Source: Niveibacterium umoris
Lineage (GTDB): Bacteria > Pseudomonadota > Gammaproteobacteria > Burkholderiales > Rhodocyclaceae
Reading direction: 5' to 3'
NCBI RefSeq assembly: GCF_014197015.1
Contig: NZ_JACIET010000001.1
Coordinates: forward strand, 2,170,001-2,234,000
DNA length: 64,000 bases
Below the pieces are notes generated by a model. That model was not told the DNA's origin. It ran no database searches and saw only the letters and a list, made by a program, of their open reading frames with translations. A program made the position numbers and the translations under genes. Numbering within the stretch: position 1 is the first letter of the stretch; the number at the start of each line of letters is the position of its first letter. This document shows, piece by piece, positions 37,099 to 46,974 of the stretch.

Positions 37099-38295
37099 TC
37101 AGATGGCGCCGGAATCCCGCAGCGCAGCAAGCTGAGCGGCGTCGTAACCGAGTCCGCCGAGCACGGCGTCGGTGTGCTGCCCGAGTGTCGGCCCGAGCCA
37201 GTCGGTGCCACCGGGGGTTCGATCGAGCCGCGGCACCACACCTGGTATGCGGATCGCGGTGCCGTCGGGCAGCGTCGCCTCTTCGAGCATGCCGCGCGCA
37301 GCGTACTGGGCATCCTGGAAGATGTCGGCGATCGAATAGACCTTGGTGGCCGGCACTTCGGCCTTCGACAGCACCGACAGGACTGTGGCGGCATCATGCG
37401 CGCCAACCCAAGCGTCGATTGCGCCGTACACCTCGTCGGCCCGCGCCGAACGGCCCGCATTGCCGGCCAGATCCGGGTCCTCCGCAAGATCCAGCCGCTC
37501 GATCGCACGCATCAGGCGCTTGAAGATCGCGTCGCCATTCCCGCCGATCACGATGTGCTCGCCATCCAGCGTGGTGTGCGTGTTAGACGGCGTGATACCG
37601 GGCATGATGTTGCCGGTGCGCTGGCGCACGAAGCCGCCGAGCGCGTATTCCGGCACCAGGCTCTCCATCATCGAGAACACCGCCTCGTAGAGCGCGACAT
37701 CCACCACCTGCCCCGCGCCGCCGTTAACCTCCCGCTGGCGCAAGGCCATCAGGGCGCCGATCGCGCCCCACAGGCCGGCAATCGAGTCGCCGATCGAAAT
37801 GCCGGACTTGACCGGAGGGCGATCCGGGAAACCGGTGACATAGCGCAGCCCACCCATCGACTCGCCGATCGCGCCGAATCCGGGCTGCTGCGCCATCGGG
37901 CCGGTCTGCCCGAAGCCGGAGAGCCGCACCATGACAAGACCGGGGTTGTCGGCCGACAGCACATCCCAGCCGAGGCCGAGCTTTTCCATCACGCCGGGTC
38001 GGAAGTTCTCGATCACGATGTCGGCGCCCGCGCACAGCTTGCGGGCGATCGCGACTGCCTCCGGGTGCTTCAGGTTGAGCGTCACCGACTGCTTGTTGCG
38101 TGCCTGGACATACCACCACAGCGAGGTGCCCTCATGCACCTTGCGCCACTGCCGCAGTGGGTCGCCACCATCCGGCGACTCGATCTTGATCACCTCGGCG
38201 CCAAATTCAGCCAGCACGCGGGCGCAGAACGGCCCGGCGATCAGCGTGCCGAATTCGATCACCCGCACGCCTTGAAGGGGTTTGTTGCTTGCCAA
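37099..38295 (-). CDS. Class III (CaiB/BaiF family) CoA-transferase
   Basis: A 398-residue CoA-transferase. Conserved N-terminal GVRVIEFGTLIAGPFCARVLAEFGAEVIKIE (short core LIAGPFCARVLA), PRNKQS-like ARNKQSVTLNLK, ENFRPGVMEKLGLG, and the catalytic Asp in SGISIGDSIAGLWG. These enzymes move CoA between organic acids with an aspartyl-CoA intermediate; the acids here are unknown. The TTG start at 38295 has GAGGTG upstream. It is divergent from a LysR-type regulator across 286 bp in which I saw no obvious palindrome. Confidence 0.88.
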   Translation of the reverse strand: MASNKPLQGVRVIEFGTLIAGPFCARVLAEFGAEVIKIESPDGGDPLRQWRKVHEGTSLWWYVQARNKQSVTLNLKHPEAVAIARKLCAGADIVIENFRPGVMEKLGLGWDVLSADNPGLVMVRLSGFGQTGPMAQQPGFGAIGESMGGLRYVTGFPDRPPVKSGISIGDSIAGLWGAIGALMALRQREVNGGAGQVVDVALYEAVFSMMESLVPEYALGGFVRQRTGNIMPGITPSNTHTTLDGEHIVIGGNGDAIFKRLMRAIERLDLAEDPDLAGNAGRSARADEVYGAIDAWVGAHDAATVLSVLSKAEVPATKVYSIADIFQDAQYAARGMLEEATLPDGTAIRIPGVVPRLDRTPGGTDWLGPTLGQHTDAVLGGLGYDAAQLAALRDSGAI

Positions 38296-38581
38296 CGGAC
38301 ACCTCTAGATTCGGGAAGTTTTGCGCCACCACTGTCGCGCAAGAATGATGCACGCCATCGGGGCAACATGCCGGCCCAGTTTCGGCACCCGCAAGTGCCG
38401 CCGCCCCCTTAGGCCGTATCGGAAACCCCGAGGCGGGCGAGTAAGCGCATCCAGGACCGTTCGGGTTCCGGGCGCCCATGATAGCGACCGGGCCCGGGGA
38501 TGGGCACCCGAGCACGAGGGGCTCGCATAGAATCCGGGATGCCCGTGCGCGTTCGCGGGAGCCCCGTGCAAGACATGTCCA

Positions 38582-39493
38582 ATGAAGATCTCTCTTGAAG
38601 CGCTGATGATGCTCGATGCGATCGAGACGCGTGGCAGCTTTGCCGCCGCAGCCGAGGCGCTGCACCGCGTGCCTTCAGCCTTGACCCATGCGGTGCGCAA
38701 ACTCGAAGAGGACCTTGGCTTCCCGCTCTTCCACAAGGTGGGCCGACGCGCAGTGCTGACGCCGGCTGGGCGTACCTTGCTGGACGACGGCCGCGTACTG
38801 CTGCGTGCCGCTGGCGATCTGGAATGCCGCGCACGGCGCATTGCAACCGGCTGGGAATCCGAACTGCGCATCGCGATCGACGGCACGCTCGACGCAGCGG
38901 CGCTCAACCCGATCATCGCGGAGTTCTACGCCGACTACGGCGGCACCCGCCTCAAGCTGATGTATGAAGTGCTCGGCGGCACCTGGGATGCACTCGCCAC
39001 CGGGCGGGCCGACTTGGTGATCGGTGCGGTGGGCGATCCGCCCGCGGGCGCGACCTATGCCACCCGCGAGTGGGGCAACCAGGAATTCCTCTTCTGCGTC
39101 GCGCCCCACCATCCGCTTGCCGTCGCACCCGAACCGATTCCGACCGACCTCGCCCGGCAATACCGCGCCGTTGTGGTGTCGGATACCTCGCGCCAGTTGG
39201 TGGCAAGGACGGCGGGTTTGCTCGATGGGCAGGACACGCTGACTGTCCCGGATATCGCAGCGAAGGCGGCCGCGCAGCGCGCCGGCCTGGGCATCGGCCA
39301 CCTGCCGCGCCAACTCGCCGAACGCGAAGCGGCCGCAGGGCGGCTGGTCGTCAAGCGCCTGAATTCATCGACGCCGCGCGCACCGCTGTGGCTGGCGTGG
39401 CAATCGAATCAGCGCGGCCGTGCCTTGCAATGGTTCGTCGAGCGCCTGCTCGAGCCGGACTGCGCTGCAGCCCTGCAAGCACCAGCGGGCTGA
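38582..39493 (+). CDS. LysR-type transcriptional regulator
   Basis: A 303-residue regulator with winged helix ALMMLDAIETRGSFAAAAEA and LHRVPSALTHAVRKLEEDLG, and a C-terminal periplasmic-binding-like effector domain from about residue 90 (ELRIAIDGTLDAAALNPII). Divergence from the CoA-transferase gene suggests it controls that gene. Effector unknown. Confidence 0.88.
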   Translation: MKISLEALMMLDAIETRGSFAAAAEALHRVPSALTHAVRKLEEDLGFPLFHKVGRRAVLTPAGRTLLDDGRVLLRAAGDLECRARRIATGWESELRIAIDGTLDAAALNPIIAEFYADYGGTRLKLMYEVLGGTWDALATGRADLVIGAVGDPPAGATYATREWGNQEFLFCVAPHHPLAVAPEPIPTDLARQYRAVVVSDTSRQLVARTAGLLDGQDTLTVPDIAAKAAAQRAGLGIGHLPRQLAEREAAAGRLVVKRLNSSTPRAPLWLAWQSNQRGRALQWFVERLLEPDCAAALQAPAG

Positions 39494-39865
39494 TCAACGT
39501 TTGCGGGCGGCGTCCCGCGCAGCGGCAACGGCCTTGCGGCGTTCGGCTTCGGCCGCATCGACGCGGGCCCGGATCTCTTCGGAAAACTCAGCGCCGCGCT
39601 GGTGCTCGAGCGTCGTCACGACCCGCACCGCCGGGTTGGCGATCCGCCCCTCCGGCGGCATCGCCTTGCGGATCGCAGCTTCCGTGCTGCCGGTGATGCG
39701 CGCCACGTCACTCACGAAGCGATCGTCCGCCTTGCGTGTCTCGGCCTTGAAGTACGCCGCCTGGGCGGGCGTGAACGGCGCTTCGGGCGGCACCTCAGCG
39801 GCCTGGGCCGCGACAGCGGCAAGCAGGGCGATCAGGGCGAGGCTGGCAAGGCGAAATTTCTGCAT
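39494..39865 (-). CDS. Small exported protein of unknown function
   Basis: A 123-residue protein with a clear signal peptide (MQKFRLASLALIALLAAVAAQA, cleavage before AEVPPE). The mature part is helical and highly charged, ending in an Ala/Arg/Lys-rich tail. I do not recognise the family. It lies 12 bp after the quinone oxidoreductase gene on the same strand and is likely cotranscribed. It starts at ATG; a TTG six bases earlier is also in frame. Confidence 0.6.
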   Translation of the reverse strand: MQKFRLASLALIALLAAVAAQAAEVPPEAPFTPAQAAYFKAETRKADDRFVSDVARITGSTEAAIRKAMPPEGRIANPAVRVVTTLEHQRGAEFSEEIRARVDAAEAERRKAVAAARDAARKR

Positions 39866-39877
39866 GGGCAAGCGGAG

Positions 39878-40852
39878 TCAGGGGATCAGGATCGTCGAAC
39901 CGGTCGTCCGACGTGCCTCAAGATCGCGATGCGCCTGCGCGGCCTCCGACAAGGCGTAGCGCTGGTGAATCTCGATCTTGACCGTGCCATTCTGCACTAC
40001 CTCGAAGAGCTCTGACGACATCGCCAGCAGGTCGGATCGTTTCGCAATGTAAGTCATCAGCGTCGGACGCGTCAGGAACAGAGAGCCCAGTTTCGCAAGC
40101 GTGGAGACATCGAACGGGGCTACCGGCCCGGTCGCATTGCCATAGCTGACCATGGTGCCGAGCGGTTGCAGGCAGGTCAGCGACTCGTTGAAGGTGTCTT
40201 TGCCGATCGAGTCGTAGACCACCGCGACCCCGCCGCCACCGGTCAGTTCGCGCACCCGGTCGGCAAAGCGTTCGCGGGTATAAACGATCGTGTGATCGCA
40301 GCCATGCGCCTGCGCCAGAGCCGCCTTGGCGTCAGAGCCAACCGTGCCGATCACCGTTGCGCCGAGCACCTTGGCCCACTGGCACAGGATCAAGCCGACG
40401 CCGCCTGCGGCCGCATGAACGAGGATGGTATCGCCGGGCTGAACACGGTATGTCCGGCGCAGCAGGTACTGCGCGGTAAGCCCTTGCAGCATCATCGCCG
40501 CGCCGATATCGAAACTGACTGCGTCCGGGAGCCGCACGACGCGATCTGCGGGCAGGTTGCGCACCTCGGCGTAGGCGCCGACCGGCCCGCCGGCGTATGC
40601 GACGCGGTCGCCAACGCGCACATCGCCGACGCCGGCACCCACCGCGATCACTTCCCCGGCACCTTCGAGGCCGATCCCCGCCGGCAGCGGCAGCGGATAA
40701 AGGCCAGTGCGGTGATACACGTCGATGAAGTTCAGGCCGACGGCCCGGTGCCGCACCTGCACTTCGCCAGCGGCGGGCGAAGGCACATCGACCGGTTCCC
40801 ACACCATCACCTCTGGGTCGCCGTTGCTGTGGATCCGGATCGCCATCGACAT
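39878..40852 (-). CDS. Zinc-independent quinone oxidoreductase (Qor-type)
   Basis: A 324-residue medium-chain dehydrogenase/reductase. N-terminal GroES-like domain (HRAVGLNFIDVYHRTGLYP, GIGLEGAGEVIAVG) and Rossmann domain with the NADPH loop HAAAGGVGLILCQWA; no catalytic zinc ligands are present. It likely reduces quinones or related enones with NADPH. ATG has AGGAG six bases upstream. It sits 53 bp downstream of maeB on the same strand, both NADP(H) enzymes, but a shared pathway is not implied. Confidence 0.9.
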   Translation of the reverse strand: MSMAIRIHSNGDPEVMVWEPVDVPSPAAGEVQVRHRAVGLNFIDVYHRTGLYPLPLPAGIGLEGAGEVIAVGAGVGDVRVGDRVAYAGGPVGAYAEVRNLPADRVVRLPDAVSFDIGAAMMLQGLTAQYLLRRTYRVQPGDTILVHAAAGGVGLILCQWAKVLGATVIGTVGSDAKAALAQAHGCDHTIVYTRERFADRVRELTGGGGVAVVYDSIGKDTFNESLTCLQPLGTMVSYGNATGPVAPFDVSTLAKLGSLFLTRPTLMTYIAKRSDLLAMSSELFEVVQNGTVKIEIHQRYALSEAAQAHRDLEARRTTGSTILIP

Positions 40853-40905
40853 GCTCGTCTCCTTGTTTGTGCGCCGCCCGGATGGGCGGCGATTTTGCGG
40901 TTCGC

Positions 40906-43200
40906 TCAGCGCTCGCGGATCGACGAAGCAGCGGCATCGACCACCGCCAGCGCCGTGATATTGACGAGCCTGCGCACCGTCGAGGATGGCGTGAGGATAT
41001 GCACGGACTTCGCCGCGCCCAGCAGGATCGGCCCCACCGTCACGCCATCGCCGCTCGACACCTTGATCAGGTTGAATGCAATGTTCGCCGCGTCGAGGTT
41101 GGGCATCACCAGCAGATTGGCCTCGCCCTTGAGGCTCGACCCCGGATGCACCCGTTCGCGCACTTCGGGCGAGATCGCCGCGTCGCCGTGCATTTCGCCG
41201 TCCGCTTCGAGTTCCGGCGCCAGTTCGGCCAGCCGCTCGCGTGCCGCGCGCATCTTGCGCGCCGACGGCGAGCGGGAACTGCCGAAGCTCGAATGCGACA
41301 GCAGTGCCGCGCGCGGCTCGATTCCGAAACGGCGCAGTTCATCCGCGGCCATCATCGTGATCGCGGCGATCTCGTCGGCATCCGGGTTCTCGTTCACGTA
41401 GGTGTCGGTGATTGCCATCATGCGGCCGGGCAGCAGCAGCAGATTCATCGCCGCAAAAAGCTTGGCGCCGGGCCGCAGGCCGATGATGCCGGCCACATGG
41501 CGCAGATGGTTCTCGTAGGTACCGCTGGTGCCGCACACCATCGCATCGGCATCGCCCTTGTCGAGCAACATGCAGCCAATCAGCGTCGGGTCGCGGCGCA
41601 TTTCGGTCTTCGCGATGTCAGGCGTGACGCCGTCGCGTGCCATGCGGCGGTAGTACGCCTGCCAGAGGTCGCGGTAGCGCGGGTCCGACTCGGGATTCAC
41701 GACTTCGAAGTCGCGCCCCATCGTCAGGTTCAGTCCGAAACGCTCGATGCGCATCTCGATCACCGCCGGGCGCCCGATCAGGATCGGATGTGCCAAGCCT
41801 TCGTCAACCACCACCCGCACGGCGCGCAGCACCCGCTCCTCTTCGCCTTCGCAATACACGACACGCTTGCGGCTCGCGGCAATGCTCTTGGCGGTGTTGA
41901 AGACCGGCTTCATGAGCATGCCGGAGTGGTAAACGAACTCGGTGAGGTGCTGGACGTAGGCATCCAGATCAGCGAGCGGGCGCACGGCGACGCCGGAATC
42001 CATCGCCGCCTTGGCGACCGCCGGCGCGATGCGCACGATCAGGCGCGGATCGAAAGGCTTGGGGATCAGGTAGTCGGCACCGAAGCGCAACTCGGCACCA
42101 CCGTAGGCCATCGCGACGACGTCGCTCTGTTCGGCACGCGCCAGTTCCGCGATGGCGTGCACGCAGGCCAGCTTCATCTCTTCGGTGACGCGTGTCGCGC
42201 CGACGTCGAGCGCGCCGCGGAAGATGAACGGGAAACACAGCACGTTGTTGACCTGGTTCGGATAGTCCGAACGCCCGGTCGCAATGATGCAGTCGGGGCG
42301 CACCGCCTTGGCCTCTTCCGGCATGATCTCCGGCGTGGGGTTGGCAAGTGCGAAGATCAGCGGGCGCGGCGCCATCTTCGCAACCATCTCGGGCTTGAGC
42401 ACCCCGGCGGTCGAGAGGCCGAGGAAGACGTCGGCGTTTTCGATCACCTCGCCCAGGGTGCGGGCTTCGGTGCGCTGCGCATAGCGGGCCTTGTTGGGCT
42501 CCATGTTGGCATCGCGCCCCTGCCAGATCACGCCCTTGGAGTCGCAGACAAACACGTTCTCGCGCCGCACGCCGAGTCGGCACATCAGATCGAGGCAGGC
42601 GATCGCCGCCGCGCCCGCGCCGGAACACACCACCTTCACTTCGCCGATACCCTTGCCGACGACTTCCAGACCGTTGAGCAGTGCGGCGGTTGAGATGATC
42701 GCGGTGCCGTGCTGGTCGTCGTGGAAGACCGGAATGTTGAGTCGCTCGCGCAGCTTCTGCTCGACGTAGAAGCATTCCGGCGCCTTGATGTCTTCGAGAT
42801 TGATGCCGCCCAGCGTGGGTTCGAGCGCGGCAATGATGTCGATCAGCTTGTCCGGATCGTTCTCGTTGAGTTCGATGTCGAACACGTCGATGCCAGCGAA
42901 CTTCTTGAACAGGCAGCCCTTGCCTTCCATCACCGGTTTGCCGGCCAGCGGGCCGATATTGCCCAGACCCAGCACCGCGGTGCCGTTGGTGATGACGCCG
43001 ACCAGATTGCCGCGCGACGTCAGCTCCGCCGCCTGCGCAGGGTCCGCAACGATCGCTTCGCAGGCTGCGGCCACGCCCGGCGAATAGGCGAGCGCAAGAT
43101 CGCGCTGATTGGTGAGCCCCTTGGTCGGCGTGACCGAGATCTTTCCGGGCGTGGGATAGCGGTGGTAGTCCAGCGCCGCGGCGGTGAAGTCCTTGTCCAT
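40906..43200 (-). CDS. maeB: NADP-dependent malic enzyme with phosphotransacetylase-like domain
   Basis: A 764-residue MaeB-type enzyme that oxidatively decarboxylates malate to pyruvate. Malic N-domain with [24 protein letters not shown] (core [15 protein letters not shown]), NAD-binding domain with [16 protein letters not shown], and from about residue 430 a phosphate acetyltransferase-like domain ([17 protein letters not shown]) that is regulatory in E. coli MaeB. ATG 43200 has GAGG eight bases upstream. It is divergent from the secreted Cache protein gene across 307 bp. Confidence 0.95.
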   Translation of the reverse strand: MDKDFTAAALDYHRYPTPGKISVTPTKGLTNQRDLALAYSPGVAAACEAIVADPAQAAELTSRGNLVGVITNGTAVLGLGNIGPLAGKPVMEGKGCLFKKFAGIDVFDIELNENDPDKLIDIIAALEPTLGGINLEDIKAPECFYVEQKLRERLNIPVFHDDQHGTAIISTAALLNGLEVVGKGIGEVKVVCSGAGAAAIACLDLMCRLGVRRENVFVCDSKGVIWQGRDANMEPNKARYAQRTEARTLGEVIENADVFLGLSTAGVLKPEMVAKMAPRPLIFALANPTPEIMPEEAKAVRPDCIIATGRSDYPNQVNNVLCFPFIFRGALDVGATRVTEEMKLACVHAIAELARAEQSDVVAMAYGGAELRFGADYLIPKPFDPRLIVRIAPAVAKAAMDSGVAVRPLADLDAYVQHLTEFVYHSGMLMKPVFNTAKSIAASRKRVVYCEGEEERVLRAVRVVVDEGLAHPILIGRPAVIEMRIERFGLNLTMGRDFEVVNPESDPRYRDLWQAYYRRMARDGVTPDIAKTEMRRDPTLIGCMLLDKGDADAMVCGTSGTYENHLRHVAGIIGLRPGAKLFAAMNLLLLPGRMMAITDTYVNENPDADEIAAITMMAADELRRFGIEPRAALLSHSSFGSSRSPSARKMRAARERLAELAPELEADGEMHGDAAISPEVRERVHPGSSLKGEANLLVMPNLDAANIAFNLIKVSSGDGVTVGPILLGAAKSVHILTPSSTVRRLVNITALAVVDAAASSIRER

Positions 43201-43429
43201 TCGTCTTGCCTCGATTGTTCGTCTGAATGCATGGCCCGACAGCGGCTTCGTGGGTACGGGCCAAAGTCGGGCTGGGCTGCACGTGACGCCAGTGCGGAGC
43301 AGGCTCCGGATACTCACCGGCAAGACGCAACCCTGATGGGGCCACGCGGGGGGAAGGACGTAGCAGTACGGCTGGCGGGATTCTATCGCACCACGACATA
43401 GCCAGCGCGCCACGAAGGCGCTATCCCCC

Positions 43430-43456
43430 TAAAGGTCCGGGCGCAGATGCCGTTGA
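43430..43456 (+). promoter_or_regulatory. FliA (sigma-28)-like promoter of the secreted Cache gene
   Basis: TAAAGGTC (43430-43437), exactly 11 bp, GCCGTTGA (43449-43456); six of eight bases match the sigma-28 consensus in each box. It lies about 50 bp upstream of the start. A separate TTGACA occurs at 43461 without a good -10. These are the only signals I see in the 307-bp gap (43201-43507) between maeB and this gene. Confidence 0.55.
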
Positions 43457-43507
43457 ATCATTGACACGTCGTAGAACGTGGCTAACCAGGGCTTCGGGAG
43501 AATCGCA

Positions 43508-43957
43508 ATGAAAAGTACCATCATCGGCCTCGTCATCGTCGGCGCGGCACTTGCCGCCATTTCCTTCAAACCGCAGGCCACCAAGGAGGATGCCCAGGCA
43601 GCCATGGATCGCGCCACCCGCTTCGCGGCAACACACGGCAACGATGCCTTGGTACAGAGCCTGCAGAAGGCCAACAGCCCGCTGCACGCCGGCGCGACCC
43701 GCGTGCTGGTGCTCGACATGGCCGGCAATGTCGTTGCCGATCCGATCCAGCCGCAGCGCGTCGGGCGCAATGTGCTGGACCTCAAGGACACGCGCGGCAA
43801 CTATTTGTTTGTCGATGCCATGCAGGTAGCCAATGCAAAGGGCGAAGGCTGGGTGTACTACAAGACGCGCAGCCCGATTTCCCGCGACGAGCGTCGGGAA
43901 GCCGCGCTGGTGAAGCGCCAGGGTAATGTCGTACTGCTCGCCGCGTTGAACGACTGA
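43508..43957 (+). CDS. Exported single-Cache-domain protein
   Basis: A 149-residue protein with an N-terminal hydrophobic segment (STIIGLVIVGAALAAISF), which may be a signal peptide or anchor. It is followed by a domain with VLVLDMAGNVVADPIQPQRVGRN, NYLFVDAMQVANAKGEGWVYY, the hallmark pattern of sCache_2 sensor domains normally found in chemoreceptors and kinases. There is no output domain, so it may bind a ligand and act through a partner. The FliA-like promoter ties it to motility genes. ATG 43508 is preceded by GGGAG. Confidence 0.8.
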   Translation: MKSTIIGLVIVGAALAAISFKPQATKEDAQAAMDRATRFAATHGNDALVQSLQKANSPLHAGATRVLVLDMAGNVVADPIQPQRVGRNVLDLKDTRGNYLFVDAMQVANAKGEGWVYYKTRSPISRDERREAALVKRQGNVVLLAALND

Positions 43958-43979
43958 GCGAAGGATTTCGGCAAACAAG

Positions 43980-44009
43980 AACGGCGACCATGGTCGCCGT
44001 TTTTCTTTT
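43980..44009 (+). terminator. Intrinsic terminator after the Cache gene
   Basis: A perfect 22-bp palindrome, AACGGCGACCATGGTCGCCGTT (two halves of 11), followed on the plus strand by TTTCTTTT. It lies 22 bp after the stop codon and is a textbook rho-independent terminator. Confidence 0.85.
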
Positions 44010-44031
44010 GGGCACGGGGAGCGCGCTTCGC

Positions 44032-45150
44032 TCAGCGCGTCACGCGGCCTTCCTTGTCGATCACCGACATTTCCACATACTTCGAACCACTGCGTGATGC
44101 ACCACCGTAGGTGAAGCTGACGCCGCCGACATCGAAGCCGGAAATGCTGCCGATGCCGCGCGCCAGCCCGGATTTGCCGCCCGCGCGCTTGAGGCCCTCG
44201 GTGATCACCTTGGCGGCGAGATAGCCTTCCATCATCGCCTGCGTCGGCTCTTCGGTGTAGGGGCCGTACTTGCGGTAGTTGGTCGTGAACTCCCGCACCA
44301 CCGCGTAGGACTCGTTGCGCGGATTCGGCGCGACCTGCGCGAGCGCCACACCACGAGACGCCTTCGGGCCCGCCGTTTCGGCCAGTCGCACGCCTTCAAC
44401 CGTAGACATGCCAACGATCTGGCCAGAGCCGCCCTGTTCGCGATAGCGCTTGACGAAGGCAGCGGCAGCGGGCGCCTCAACAGCGAGCAACACCGCCTGA
44501 TGCTCCTTGGCCACGACGGCGTCGGCGAGCGGCGCGATCTTGGAAAGATCCTTCGGCTGCGCGATCACGGCTTCCACGGTCTGGTTCTGCTTGGCCGCGA
44601 CAGCCTTGGCCAGATCACGGTATTCGAGACCAGCCTGATCCTCGGAATGGAACACGACGAACTTGCGGATGCCGATCGTGGCGAGTTGCTTCATCACCTT
44701 GTCGACTTCATCTGCATAGGTGGCGCGGGTCAGGAACACCATCGATGCGTTCTTGTCGGCCGCCACCACGGCTGCGCCGGTATGTGCGCCAACCAAGGGC
44801 ACCTGCGCGGTGTCGAGCACCTTGTCGGCCACCAGCTTGACCACCGGTGCCGCACCAACGAAGCCGAACAGCGCCGCGGGCTGATGTTCCTTGATCAATG
44901 ACTTGGTCTGGGCCGAGATGTCGTTGCCTTCATCCACTGCAACGAGCTTGATCTGCTTGCCGCCAACGCCACCACGGACATTGACCTCGTCAAACCAGCT
45001 CTTCGCGCCCATCTGCAATTGCCAGCCGACACTTCCTTCCTTGGTCGCGCCTGGTGCGACTTGCAACACCACCAGATCCTCCGCGGATGCCTGCAGGGCC
45101 ACCCCGCCCAATGCAAGCGCCACGACCAGCGCCTTAAGACTGCGCCCCAC
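44032..45150 (-). CDS. LivK-like periplasmic branched-chain amino acid binding protein
   Basis: A 372-residue exported binding protein of type I fold (Peripla_BP_6): signal peptide (ALVVALALGGVALQASA), then VLQVAPGATKEGSVGWQLQ, NVRGGVGGKQIKLVAVDEGND and PLVGAHTGAAVV. The GTG start at 45150 has a perfect GGAGGT at ideal spacing and is preferred over the longer frame. No permease or ATPase genes are adjacent, so it is a solitary binding protein. The ligand is unknown; many members bind amino acids or aromatic acids. Confidence 0.85.
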   Translation of the reverse strand: MGRSLKALVVALALGGVALQASAEDLVVLQVAPGATKEGSVGWQLQMGAKSWFDEVNVRGGVGGKQIKLVAVDEGNDISAQTKSLIKEHQPAALFGFVGAAPVVKLVADKVLDTAQVPLVGAHTGAAVVAADKNASMVFLTRATYADEVDKVMKQLATIGIRKFVVFHSEDQAGLEYRDLAKAVAAKQNQTVEAVIAQPKDLSKIAPLADAVVAKEHQAVLLAVEAPAAAAFVKRYREQGGSGQIVGMSTVEGVRLAETAGPKASRGVALAQVAPNPRNESYAVVREFTTNYRKYGPYTEEPTQAMMEGYLAAKVITEGLKRAGGKSGLARGIGSISGFDVGGVSFTYGGASRSGSKYVEMSVIDKEGRVTR

Positions 45151-45383
45151 TATCCACCTCCTGTTTTTATTGCGACGGACTCCCGGTCCGCATTCTGTTC
45201 TTTGACCAAAGGCCAAATCTACCAAAGCGTGAAAAGAGTAACTGAGTTTCACAAATTCCGGTTGATTCTCGTTTGTAAAACTACATCAACGAAGAATCCA
45301 CCACCTGTCGGCGCCGGACGGCGGTTAGGACCCCCTGCTTTTGGCACAATGACGAAAATTGCCATCCATACAAGGACCCGATC

Positions 45384-46166
45384 GTGCGACGCGTCGTATT
45401 CAATCAAAAAGGGGGCGTGGGCAAATCCACGATCACATGCAACCTCGCTGCGATCGCCGCCAGCCGTGGCAAGCGCACGCTGGTCGTCGACCTCGATCCG
45501 CAAGGCAACAGCACGCATTACCTGCTCGGCAAGGCCGCCGACTCGCTGGAAAAAACGCTTGCCGACATGTTCGACCAGACCCTGCGTCTGCGGCTGCTCA
45601 ACGACAAGGTTGACAGCTACATTCACGGCACGCCGTTCGAGCGGCTTGATATTTTGCCCTCGGCGCCCGCGCTCGAAGAACTGATGAGCAAGCTGGAATC
45701 GCGCTACAAGATCTACAAACTGCGCGATGCGCTCAATGAAGTCGCCGACGACTACGACATGGTCTTCATCGACACGCCGCCGGCGCTCAATTTCTATACT
45801 CGCTCGGCCCTGATTGCCGCCGAACGCTGCCTGATCCCCTTCGACTGCGACGATTTCTCGCGGCGCGCGCTGTACGCCTTGCTCGAAAACGTAGGCGAGC
45901 TGAAGAGCGATCACAACGACGCGCTGGAAGTGGAAGGTATCGTCGTCAATCAGTTCCAGCCCCGCGCGTCGCTGCCGCTGCGCATCGTCAAGGAACTGCA
46001 GGCGGAAGGGCTACCGGTGCTGACCAACTTCCTGTCGGCGAGCGTCAAGATCCGAGAATCGCATGAGCACGCGAAACCGATGATCCACCTCGACCCGAAC
46101 CACAAGTTGGCCAAGGAATTCGTCGCGCTTTACGACTCGCTGCAAGGCCGCAAGGCGAAGGCCTGA
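45384..46166 (+). CDS. Orphan ParA-family ATPase
   Basis: A 260-residue ATPase with a deviant Walker A motif KGGVGKST at 9-16, the Walker A' segment VVDLDPQGNSTHYLLG and Walker B-like VFIDTPPALNFYTRSAL. The GTG start gives MRRVVFNQKGG. ParA proteins position DNA or protein cargo by ATP-dependent nucleoid binding. No parB or parS-like repeats lie nearby, so this is not a chromosome-partition pair in place; an orphan cargo-positioning role is possible. Confidence 0.88.
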   Translation: MRRVVFNQKGGVGKSTITCNLAAIAASRGKRTLVVDLDPQGNSTHYLLGKAADSLEKTLADMFDQTLRLRLLNDKVDSYIHGTPFERLDILPSAPALEELMSKLESRYKIYKLRDALNEVADDYDMVFIDTPPALNFYTRSALIAAERCLIPFDCDDFSRRALYALLENVGELKSDHNDALEVEGIVVNQFQPRASLPLRIVKELQAEGLPVLTNFLSASVKIRESHEHAKPMIHLDPNHKLAKEFVALYDSLQGRKAKA

Positions 46167-46197
46167 GACCGCCCACAGGCGTCAAGCGCCCGCCGGA

Positions 46198-46974
46198 TCA
46201 GTCGAGAAAGTCGAACAGAAGCCGGCTGAAGACCGCCGGCTGCTCAACGTTTGACAGATGAGCGGCATTTTCGATGACGCGAAGCTCGGCGCCGGGAATA
46301 CCGTCGGCGAGAACGCGGGACATCGAGACGGGCGTCCCCACATCGTGCTCGCCGACCAGAACCAGCGTCGGCGCGGCGATTTCTCCAAGTCGCTCGGTTG
46401 TCGCGAGACCGGCGATTGCCTGACAGCAACCGGCGTAGCCGGCCGCCGACGTGGTTTCGATCACACGCCCGATCCGCATCACGCGCTCGCGATGGCGCAT
46501 GCGGTAGTCGCCGGTGAACCAGCGCTCTAGCGTCGCCGGCACCAGCGGCGAGGTACCTTCTGCCTCTACTTTGGCGATACGTTCAGGCCACATCGCGGCG
46601 GCCTCCGGCGGGTAGCCGCTCGAAGTATCCGCCAGCACCAGACGATCGACGCGGGCCGGCCAATCGAGCGCAAGATGCTGAGCGATAAAGCCGCCGAGCG
46701 AAATTCCAACCACATGGCTGCGTTCGACGCGCAGCGCATCCCAGATCGCAACGATATCCGCAGCCAGCTGCGGTAGCGAGTAGGCGCCAGGCGTGACTCC
46801 GGAGCGCCCATGACCGCGCAGATCCGGCCGCAATACGGTGAATCGCTGCGCCAGTGCCTCCGCCTGCGCATCCCAGATCGATTGGTCTGCACCCAGCGCG
46901 TGCAACAGCGTCACGCAGGGGCCTCTGCCCTCTCTACGAACGTAAGTACGCAAACCGTTCAGCTGGATTTCCAT
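46198..46974 (-). CDS. Alpha/beta hydrolase, 3-oxoadipate enol-lactonase-like
   Basis: A 258-residue alpha/beta hydrolase. Oxyanion region LLHALGADQSIWD, nucleophile elbow GISLGGFIAQHLAL, acid in VLVGEHDVGTPVSM and catalytic His in ENAAHLSNVEQP complete the triad. Its sequence resembles PcaD (3-oxoadipate enol-lactonase), but no other beta-ketoadipate genes are adjacent, so the substrate is open. ATG 46974 is the chosen start. It converges with parA and is divergent from adhE. Confidence 0.82.
   Translation of the reverse strand: MEIQLNGLRTYVRREGRGPCVTLLHALGADQSIWDAQAEALAQRFTVLRPDLRGHGRSGVTPGAYSLPQLAADIVAIWDALRVERSHVVGISLGGFIAQHLALDWPARVDRLVLADTSSGYPPEAAAMWPERIAKVEAEGTSPLVPATLERWFTGDYRMRHRERVMRIGRVIETTSAAGYAGCCQAIAGLATTERLGEIAAPTLVLVGEHDVGTPVSMSRVLADGIPGAELRVIENAAHLSNVEQPAVFSRLLFDFLD

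Noticed and set aside
45384-46166. Plasmid-type partition locus
   Set aside because: A ParA is present, but no ParB, no iterons and no replication gene; the surroundings are ordinary chromosomal genes.
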